From: Lathyrus oleraceus
Taxonomy: Eukaryota; Streptophyta; Magnoliopsida; Fabales; Fabaceae
Assembly (NCBI RefSeq): GCF_024323335.1
Contig: NC_066580.1
Span: forward strand, 142,156,188-142,220,187
Length of the DNA: 64,000 nt
Direction of reading: 5' to 3'
Position numbers and translations under genes: made by a program. Below, one piece after another: positions 55,027 through 64,000 of this stretch; the stretch's first letter is position 1; each line of letters opens with the position of its first letter. The notes beneath the pieces are model-generated. The model was not told where the DNA came from. It did not search any database and saw only the letters and a list, made by a program, of their open reading frames with translations.

Positions 55027-58000
55027 AAGGTCATTCTATCCGGAGAAGTGAAGGTTAAAATCTTCATCTCGACGCGGTAGAATGGGCTTAAATAACAGTA
55101 ATGAGACAAATTTTGGTCCCTAAGAGACCTCATGATGCAAATGTATGAATGCAAAAGAAACAACCTCTGTGGGGAATACTGGTCCACAAAGAAAAGACGA
55201 TCCATCAGAGTAATACACTCACCAGGAACAGAGACTCTAACAGGACTCTCATGGGGAAAAAGGAAAAGAATGTGTGAGCAGGACACGACTCTGAATTAGG
55301 GTAAAACTGACGCTGCGTGAACAAGACACGACTGGACTAGAGACCTCACTGGGGAGTAAAGGACTCAAACAGGGAAAAGAAGAATTCCAAAGGAAGACAC
55401 ATCCATTGGAAAGACTCAAGCTGACTCAAACTATCCACGAAGGATACTTCGGATGAAAATCCGGACTCGGACTGGGGAAAGATTCACACAGAACCTCCCT
55501 GCCGGGGAAAACTGCATATATTGGGGAAAACGCCAATACAGCACGAGGGCAAAATCACAACGGAAACTCCACTGGGGAAAGTCTATCAAAGAGATTCTCC
55601 TGGAGAAAAACTGCAAAATGAGGTGTTACCGGCTACTGGGTAACAAACTCAAAGAGACCTGTGATCTGAACACTGGTATAAGGGTGAAAGAACAACAAGC
55701 TCAGGAAGAATGAATATCTAAGACAACTCACAGGGGATAAATTGCAAGCATCCGGCAATCATCCAAGAGACATATCAAATATTCGATTCCACAAAGGAAT
55801 ACGAATCTTACTCGACTGGGGAAACACAACAGGCTTCGACTGAAGAGTGCATGAGATGTATTATCCATTACCGTCAGAACGTGGATAACATACTCGCATG
55901 GAAGATTATCCACAACCGGCTACTGGGTTAATAAAGGATAAATCAACCGAAAAGAAAGGCATCGGGATACCAAACTAGGTATATAAAGATGACCAATCAA
56001 AGGGAGCAACAAACATTACCAACAAAAGGGTAAATGAAAGATGACTCACTGGGGATGCATTGATAAACATCAATGATCCGGGGAACAAATCACTGGCATA
56101 CGGTGAAAGGACCCGCTGGGGATAAAATTGCTAGCATCTGGAAATTATCCAGAAGACTTGTTGGGGATACAATTGCTTACTCAGAGCAATTACCCAGAAG
56201 CAAGGAGGGAATATCAACATCGAATACTGGATGAAGATAACCACAAAGAGTAACCATCATCGGTTAGGATGAACAACAAGGTTAACTCTACAAAGGGGAG
56301 AAATTAGGTTTTACAACTACCGAATACGGGGTAGAAGACCACAAACTCTGGCTAAGGATAAGATTGCTAGCATACAGCAATTATCCATAAGAAAGCACAG
56401 ACTCCGCTAGGGAGACAAAAACAACATAGGATTTACAACTACCGAATACTGGGTAGAAGACCACAGAATCCACCATCAAACAGAATGAACCACAAAGGTT
56501 ACCTCTGCTAGGGGATAAAAGTAGGGTTTATAACTACCGAATACGTGGTAGAAAACCAAAAACTCTCTGCGTGGGGAGTGAAAGAATCACAACTCCGCAC
56601 GGGAAACAAAATAGGGTTTATAACAAACCACCAACTGCTGAGGAGCAAGAAAATAATAGGGTTTACGACTACCGAATACTGGGTAGAAAACCATCGACTC
56701 TTGCTGAGGAACAAAGAATGTTCACAAACACCTATTCCACGAAAGGGAAAAAAGGTGAACAGGATTTACAACTACCGGGTGCTGGGTAGAAAACCAACAA
56801 CTCTCCTGAGGAATAAAAGGTATATAACCACAAATTCCGCCAAGAGCGAAAAGGAACGTAGGACTTACAACTACCGGTTACTGGGTAGAGGCCCACACTC
56901 CGCTGGGGATAAAAAAGAAATATTTCCGGTTACTGGGCAATTCATTCATTTATTCCACAGGGAAGCACAAGAGACAGTTGAAAAATGCCAATTCAGGATC
57001 AAACCAAAAAGGCAAATTGAATCAAGACTCGTCCTAATGAGGATATAACTCAATAGGAAGATCCATCCCAATATATGTGTTGGGAGGAAACGGAAGAAAC
57101 CGTCATCCACGAGGATATATCTCAGTGGGGAATTGCAGAAGGAAAGACAGACACTTTCTACTTATGGGGCTGACTCTATATTAAGATTAGACACCCGACA
57201 TCTGCTTGGGCAGATCTACTGGAGAGATCTTATATCACCATTAGCAAGAGACAACAAACAAAAGATATATGGCAAAAAATGAAATCATGAATATCTGAAT
57301 GTTGAAAGTATGCATGAATATGCGTAATTTATGTTTGATGAATGCTGACAAAACAAACATATCTAACACAAACAGGCCCAGGAATCAAACGCCTGGTACT
57401 ACACTTCCAGAGGAAAATCCAAAGAAATCCAACTGGAAAACCAATCTGCTGGAGATCTGAATGCTAAAAAGCAAATATCTGTCGGAAAGCAAAAGATCAG
57501 AGATATCAAGGAAATCACAAAATCTCTGAGTGATGGATCAACAATCAACCCAACTAGGGAACAGAAGCTCACAACAGGCAGGAACTGCCACAAAAGCAAA
57601 TCTGTTGGGGAAAAGGAGAAATCCCGAGATTTCTGCAGGGGATCCTCAGTATCAACTGGGAAACAAGAGTTCACTGCACAAGCAAGAATTGCTGAAGAGA
57701 ACAGAACACACAAGTAGAATATAGCCGCACAAGCAACTCTACTGGGGATACTGTCAGCCACTCCGTTGGGGATAAACCCACTGAGGGAAAATAGATCACA
57801 CGAGTAGATTCTGCCACACAAGCCACTCTACTGGGGATCAAAAGAATCAGGAAATCAACAAGTCTAAGGATGATAGATCACCAACCAACCATCTCTGCTG
57901 AGGATACCGACTCTGGCGGGGATTCTGTAGGGAAACATCACAGATACAATCCATCATACCACAAATCTACTGGCGGCTCCACTGGGGATAAGGAGGAGAG

Positions 58001-58440
58001 CTGGGGATCAACCACCAAATGCTGGACCTCCCAAGAGGAAACTACCAAGCTGCTGAGAAGGAAAAAATCACTGCTCTGCTGAAGGGATATGAGGTAAAAA
58101 CCTCAACAAACACTCTGATGGGGAGATATAACATAAATGAAGTACATTATGCCAACACTCCGCTGGCGACTATACTGAGGAAACAGCCGAAGTACCGGGA
58201 TATCAACCCACCAACTACCGAATCTTCCAAAAGGAAAACACCCATGCTGGGGGGAGAGGACATTATTGGAGAGGATTGTGAAGTTCTCAACAAACACTCT
58301 GCTTGGGGAACAAAAATCTCAACAGAAGCTCTGCTTAGGGAACAACCCCAATCAACAGTCTGGAGAAAGAGGATACAACCATGCCAGGAATATGAACAAA
58401 TGTCTTACCCTGTTGGAAATCATGCCACCCTTGGGAGAGC
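55027..58440 (-). repeat. Ogre-5 3' region with CCCCAG-type and 'ctaccgaatactgggtag' repeats
   Basis: Non-coding. Plus strand shows many ACTCYRCTGGGGA words, e.g. 56897-56910, 57736-57748, 57760-57772 and 57825-57837. In 56310-56890 there are at least six irregular copies of 'aactaccgaatactgggtag'. No well-ordered minisatellite like those of Ogre-1 and Ogre-4. Long plus-strand frames (56545-57048, 58019-58456) run through these repeats and are not supported as genes. Confidence 0.7.
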
Positions 58441-59042
58441 ACTGAGAAATTCTTAAGTATCCTTTCATCATTGTGAATGTTCACTTTGTTTAAAACAACA
58501 AATTTTGAAAAATTTTATTTGTTTAAACAATGACATTTTATCAATTAAAACATGCAAAACATTTGTTAAATTGAAACAAATAAGAATGCAAATAATTGGA
58601 TAAAAGCTCAAATTTATTTGATGGAATGGTAGCCTGCAAATGGCAAGACTCCATAGATCTGTACAAATTTGAAATCAGTGATATATATTGGAAGAGGGCT
58701 ACTTTAAACATAATGATCTTTTCTATACCAATTTTAATTTCGATGTATTTGAAGCTTCAGTCGACGATGAATCGAGAACTTCTGATGAAAAGACAGTTGT
58801 GGAACAGAAAGTCTTGTCAGGATGCAGTTACTTGCCAAATCCCTAATTTTTGCCTAGATTGCCCCAGGGTGAGGTACTCAATCTAGCGGGATGCGAATAT
58901 TCTCTTCTTCTTTTTTTATGTCTCTAATTTTTGCCTGGATCACCCTTTCGGGTTCTCCACCAAGACGCTCATTTTTGCCTAAGCCGCCCTTTCGGGTTTT
59001 CAACTTAGCGAGCTATTCTGTTTTTATTTTGTATACTTTTTT
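58441..59042 (-). other. Ogre-5 region directly after pol
   Basis: AT-rich to 58850, then repeat units with the minus-strand hairpin word CCCGAAAGGG (RC at 58944 and 58987) in a 'ttgcctaagccgcc' context. No coding evidence. Confidence 0.5.
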
Positions 59043-62000
59043 TTAGGCAAAGTATTTCTTGACTGCATCTGAATTCACAGGACGAGTGAAATCCTCCCCA
59101 TCCATTGTTGTAAGCATCAAAGCTCCGCCTGAAAAGGCTCTCTTAACAACATATGGACCTTCATTGTTTGGAGTCCACTTGCCCCTGGAATCGGGCGCGA
59201 AAGACAAGACTTTCTTGAGCACGAGGTCACCTTCTCGGAACACACGAGGCTTGACCTTCTTATCGAATGCTTTCTTCATTCTCTGCTGATATAACTGACC
59301 ATGGCACATGGCAGTCAATCGCTTCTCTTCAATCAAATTCAGTTGGTCATAACGACTCTGAATCCATTCAGCATCAGTCAACTTGGCTTCCATCAAGACT
59401 CTCATTGATGGGATCTCCACCTCTACTGGGAGAACAGCCTCCATGCTGTAAACAAGAGAAAAAGGGGTTGCCCCTGTTGAAGTGCGGACAGATGTACGAT
59501 ATCCATGCAAAGCAAATAGCAGCATCTCTTGCCAATCTTTGTACGTAACTGTCATCTTCTGGATAATCTTCTTTATATTCTTGTTAGCAGCTTCAACAGC
59601 CCCATTCATCTTAGGCCTGTAAGGAGAGGAGTTATGGTGTGCAATCTTGAATTCAGCGCACAACTCTTCCATCATCTTATTATTCAGATTAGATCCATTA
59701 TCAGTAATGATCTTATCTGGCACACCATAACGGCAAATCAGCTGATTCTTAATAAACTTCACGACCACCTGCCTGGTCACATTCGCATACGAAGCGGCTT
59801 TAACCCATTTGGTGAAGTAATCAATTGCTACGGGAATAAACCTGTGTCCGTTGGACGCTTTCGGTTCAATTATGCCGATCATGTCAATTCCCCACATAGA
59901 GAAAGGCCATGGTGATGAAATCACATTCAGAAATGTCGGAGGAACATGAATCTTATCCGCATAAATCTGACACTTGTGGCATTTCTTCACATATTTCCAG
60001 CAGTCAGACTCCATTGTCAGCCAATAGTAGCCTGCTCTCAACATCTTTCTTGCCATGGCATGTCCATTGGAATAAGTACCAAATGACCCCTCATGGACCT
60101 CAGTCATCAACAGGTTTGCTTCGTGTCTATCCACGCATCTGAGCAAAACCATATCAAAATTTCTCTTGTACAGCACTTCACCACTGAGGTAGAAACTGCC
60201 TGACAACCTTCTCAGAGTTTTCCTATCTTTCACAGATGCCCCAGGTGGGTAGACCTGGTTCTGGAGGAAATTCTTGATATCAAAATACCAAGGCTTGTCA
60301 TCATTCACTTCTTCAACTGCAAATATGTGAGCTGCTCTATCCAAGCGCATCACGGTAATGTTGGGAACTTCATTCCAATACTTGACTACAATCATTGAAG
60401 CAAGCGTAGCAAGCGCATCTGCCATCCGATTATCCTCTCGAGGAATATGATGAAAGTCAACTCCTGTGAAGAACATTGAAATCCTCCTCGCATAATCTCT
60501 ATACGGAATGAGACCTGGCTGATTCGTCTCCCATTCTCCCTTGATCTGATTGACAACCAAGGCCGAATCACCATACACATCAAGATGCTTGATCCTTAGA
60601 TCAATACATTCTTCCAATCCCATAATACAGGCTTCGTACTCAGCCATGTTATTCGTGCATTTGAAAGTTAGCCTTGCTGTAAACGGAATATGTGTGCCAT
60701 GAGGAGTAATGATTACTGCCCCAATACCATTTTCGTATTGATTTACAGCGCCATCAAACACCATCGTCCATCTGGAACCAGGTTCCGGACCTTCATCAAG
60801 TGTAGGCTCATCACAATCTTTCATTTTCAAATACAGAATCTCCTCATCTGGGAAGTCGTACTGAACAGACTGATGATCTTCAATTGGCTGATGCACTAAA
60901 TGGTCAGCCAAAATACTACCTTTGATAGCTTTCTGAGCTCGATACTCGATATCATACTCAGACAACAACATCTGCCAATGGGCAATCCTCCCAGTTAAAG
61001 CAGGCTTCTCGAAGATATACTTGATTGGATCCATTCTGGATATCAACCAAGTTGTATGATTTATCATGTACTGGCATAAACGCTTAGCAGCCCAAGCCAA
61101 AGCACAACACGTCTTCTCAAGCATAGAGTATCGAGACTCACAATCAGTAAACTTCTTACTGAGGTAGTAGATAGCAGATTCTTTCTTCCCTGATTCGTCT
61201 TGTTGACCGAGTACACAACCCATCGAGTCTTCAAGAACAGTTAAATACATGATCAGAGGTCTTCCTTCTACAGGCAGAGACAAGATCGGAGGTTCAGACA
61301 GATACTCTTTGATATTGTTGAAAGCTTTCTGGCAATCCTTGGTCCAATCATGAGATTGATCTTTCTGGAGAAGCTTGAATATCGGCGCACATGTGGCAGT
61401 CATGTGGGATATAAATCTGGAAATATAGTTCAAGCGGCCAAGACAACCTCGGACTTGCTTCTCAGTTTCGGGTGCAGGCATCTCTTGTATTGCTTTGACC
61501 TTTGCAGGATCAACCTCAATACCTCTCTCGCTGACAACAAAACCCAACAACTTGCCGGAACAGACTCCAAATGTACATTTGTTCGGATTCAGGCGAAGTC
61601 TGAACTTCCTCAAACGCTGAAAAAGCTTCAACAAATGCTCAACATGTTCAACTTCCGTTCGGGACTTAGCAATCATATCATCAACATAGACCTCTATCTC
61701 CTTGTGCATCATATCATGAAACAAGGTAGTCATAGCACGTTGATACGTGGCTCCGGCGTTCTTCAGACCGAAGGGCATCACTCGATAACAGAATGTTCCC
61801 CAAGGTGTGATGAATGTTGTCTTCTCCATATCTTCGGGTGCCATCTTGATTTGATTATATCCGGAAAATCCGTCCATAAACGAAAAGACTTTGAATTTAG
61901 CTGTATTGTCTACCAACATATCAATGTGTGGTAGAGGGAAATCATCTTTCGGACTAGCCTTATTCAAATCTCTGTAATCAACACACATACGGACTTTTCC

Positions 62001-62505
62001 GTCTTTCTTAGGCACAGGAACAATATTGGCCACCCATAGAGGATATGTATAAGTCACCAGAAACCCCGCATCAATTTGCTTTTGAACTTCCTCTTTGATC
62101 TTCACTGCCATATCTGGATGAGTTCTTCTGAGCTTCTGCTTCACAGGCACGCACTCAGGCTTCAAAGGCAGGAAATGTTGCACAATATCTGTATCTAGAC
62201 CCGGCATGTCTTCATACGACCAAGCGAAGATATCGGAATATTCTCGTAGCAAACTGATCAACCCCTTCTTGACAGACTCTTCAAGAAGTGTCCCAATCTT
62301 CACCATACGAACACAATCTTCAGACCCCAAGTTGACTGTTTCCAGATCTTCGAGATGCGGCTGAATGATCTTCTTCTCGTGCTCAAGGAGACGGGTAATC
62401 TCATCAGGAATCCCTTCAACATCATCTTCCTCTGCCTCAAATACAGGGAATTCAAAATTGGGAGATGGCGTTGGATTATTATATTCAATGGGTTTTAGAA
62501 TCAAC
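59043..62505 (-). CDS. pol: Ogre-5 pol: RT, two RNase H domains, integrase
   Basis: An uninterrupted frame of about 1153 codons; it starts right after the acceptor-like TGCAG and has no nearby ATG (its first codon is TTG), so it is best explained as an exon spliced to the gag-protease frame. Domains: acidic leader 1-110; RT about 150-360 with D211 in FMDG and YVDD at 273-276; RNase H about 405-530; second RNase H with D584, E622, D646 and D696; integrase zinc finger H804, H815, C842 and C845; catalytic D874, D935 and E971 (35 residues between the last two); C-terminal domain to about 1150. The second RNase H is a Tat-branch hallmark. All catalytic residues checked are present. It ends in a TAA-type stop (MKKYFA before it is the usual Ogre end). 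Confidence 0.96.
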
Positions 62506-62767
62506 CTGCATAATGATTTTGGATAATGAAAAACTTTAGAATTTAAACAAGCAAACCATTATGCAGATGAAAAGATTGCTTTTATTCTTGTTTTTAGGGT
62601 TTTTTGTGATCACTGATTTCATGCAAAAGCAAAAAGTGAAAACAAATGGAAAAACAAATGTTTAACAATGCATTAATTGAATGAAATATCATTGTATAAA
62701 TGCTGCCAACAATGTCATCACTTCTCCTTTTGGCATGGGAGAAGGGTTTTGAAACAAAGTGAACAAA
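62506..62767 (-). other. Probable Ogre-type intron between protease and pol
   Basis: 262 bp, AT-rich, stops in all frames. The right boundary on the minus strand is the TAA at 62770-62768; the left boundary the acceptor TTATGCAG (AG at 62507-62506). A GTATCT at about 62826 is one donor candidate, which would make the intron longer and remove the stop. Intron between protease and RT in Ogre is established knowledge. Confidence 0.55.
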
Positions 62768-64000
62768 TTACGCTGACTTATGAATGACTGTAGGAACATC
62801 CACAGCGACCCAATTATGGCAGATACCGCCAGGGATAACAAAGTTGCTCAAATCCTCTGCATCCTCTTCTAGAATAGCAGCAGCTTCCTCAGCTCGATCA
62901 GCATGGATGAAACCTCCGCTCTTGAACAGCCCTTACTCATTGAAGACCCCAGAAGAATAGCCAATGCCAGCCCGGGACTTGTTATCTTCAAGCTCAATCA
63001 TCTTCCCTAAACCAGCAACTGCACCACATTCAATGGCCAGTTTCGCATCACGATAGGAAGCAAATGAAGGAGACTTCTTCTCAATCGGCTCAGCAATAGA
63101 CAAAGCTTGGAAAGGCGTTCCAACTTCATCCTCAGCATCAATATATGAGAAAGAAGACAAGTGGCTAACTAGGAGATCCTTTTCTCCCCCTACCACAACC
63201 AATTTCTTATTCTTGACGAATTTCAGCTTCTGGTGTAGGGTGGATGTCACGGCGCCAACCTCGTGAATCCATGGTCTACCAAGGAGACAGTTATAAGATG
63301 GGTGGATATCCATAACTTGGAAGGTAACTTGGAAATCACTTGGTCCAATCTTGATTGGGAGATCAACTTCCCCAATCACGGTCTTACGCGACCCATCGAA
63401 AGCTTTCACAACAACACCACTCTGCCTCATGGGAGGCCCCTGATATGACAATCTCGAAAGAGTGGTCTTCGGCAATACATTCAAAGATGACCCAGTGTCC
63501 ACCAGCACGTTGGACATGGCGTCGGTCTTGCAGTTCATGGAAATATGTAAAGCCATGTTGTGGTCTCTTCCCTCCTCAAGAAGATCAGCGTCACAGAAAC
63601 TCAAAGTGTTGCAAGCAGTAATGTTTGCAACTATACTATCGAATTGTTCAATTGTGACATCGTGATCAACATAGGCCAGGTCCAATACTTTCTGCAGAGC
63701 CTCCCTATGGGGTTCTGAATTCAGAAGTAAAGATAGCACGGAGATCTTGGACGGCGTTTGTAGCAACTGGTCTACAACATTATACTCACTCTTCTTGATG
63801 AGCCTTAGCATCTCATCACATTCTTCATTCACAATGCCACTTGGGCCAACAGAAGAAGTATGAGTCTTTTGTACAGAGGAGGGTTTGGCAACAGGTGCCG
63901 GATTCGGAACATTCACTGCAGTCCCAACCGGACGCACAGTTGAATCAGAAACAACATGAGGCTTCGGGGGTGCAGAAAACACACGACCGCTCCGGGTCAA
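62768..64000 (-). pseudogene. Ogre-5 gag-protease frame, C-terminal part with one nonsense codon
   Basis: Open from the window edge to a TAA at 62935-62933 and then, in the same frame, open for 54 further codons (with GLFKSGGFIH and HNWVAVDVPTV) to a second TAA at 62770-62768. The conserved look of those codons suggests that the first TAA is a nonsense change (a CAA to TAA change is one possibility). Protease active site D168-T169-G170 in LVDTGSSLNVLP, counting from the Met at 64000; that Met is probably internal, as gag should lie upstream. Residues 1-60 are a Pro/Val-rich linker. Confidence 0.85.

Larger units (their letters stand above)
49996..64000 (-). mobile_element. Ogre-5: minus-strand Ogre-type element, pol frame uninterrupted
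   Basis: 3' LTR 55013-49996, polypurine tract, 3' region 55027-59042, RT/RNase H/integrase frame 62505-59043, intron-like spacer, gag-protease frame from 62768 to beyond the window. The 5' part is off the right edge. Inserted in Ogre-4 (left flank GACGT). Its uninterrupted pol makes it the freshest giant element here. Confidence 0.93.

Noticed and set aside
56545..58456. Plus-strand frames of 145-167 codons in the Ogre-5 3' region, candidate antisense genes
   Set aside because: They follow the CCCCAG-type repeats, show no domain or promoter, and equivalents are missing in Ogre-1 and Ogre-4. I would reconsider if conserved in other copies.

Overview
The window reads as plant nuclear DNA from a large, repeat-rich genome. 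I think a legume of tribe Fabeae (pea, vetch or Lathyrus type) is most likely, because nearly all 64 kb is giant Ogre/Tat-type Ty3/gypsy retrotransposon sequence with LTRs of about 4.3-6.1 kb, of the kind known from those genomes. The species is an inference. I find no host gene, no rRNA or tRNA gene and no CRISPR array. Every convincing protein similarity is to a retroelement.

Layout, left to right. (1) 1-6979: 3' end of a plus-strand Ogre-like element (Ogre-1): 3' untranslated region with CCCCAG-type repeats and a 122-bp minisatellite, polypurine tract, 4974-bp LTR. (2) 6980-12827: 5' LTR, primer binding site and leader of a minus-strand Tat/Ogre element (Ogre-2), cut at its leader by Ogre-1. 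(3) 12828 to about 14400: 3' end of a third element (RE-3), with a truncated antisense ORF that has its own TATA box, a polypurine tract and an LTR of unknown end; Ogre-2 sits inside the antisense ORF. (4) About 14400-15490: AT-rich DNA with four copies of a 92-95 bp repeat and a MITE-like remnant. (5) 15491-32692: a decayed minus-strand chromovirus (LTR, chromodomain, integrase, RNase H, RT, protease, gag zinc knuckle), split by a solo LTR with 5-bp duplications CATCC. That solo LTR is itself split by a full Ty1/copia element of 8028 bp with duplications ATTTT. (6) 32693-49995: a decayed minus-strand Ogre-type element (Ogre-4) inserted in the chromovirus gag. A 6137-bp solo LTR (duplications GTGAG) lies inside its RT domain. 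(7) 49996-64000: 3' LTR, 3' region, an uninterrupted 1153-codon RT/RNase H/second RNase H/integrase frame, an intron-like spacer and the gag-protease frame of a younger minus-strand Ogre-type element (Ogre-5), inserted into the protease end of Ogre-4. It runs off the right edge.

The nesting gives a relative history: chromovirus, then solo LTR-B, then copia; chromovirus, then Ogre-4, then solo LTR-C and Ogre-5; on the left RE-3, then Ogre-2, then Ogre-1. The copia LTRs are equal in length and about 97% identical by eye.

The signals I find most interesting concern RNA and priming rather than new genes. The 3' regions of Ogre-1, -4 and -5 carry many short copies of a sequence complementary to the primer binding site and so like the 3' end of the primer tRNA. 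Six Ogre-type LTRs carry a second PBS-like core TGGCGRCTC about 50-80 bp from their 3' end. Several hairpins in diverged LTRs are kept by compensatory base changes. All are eye-level observations that need computation.
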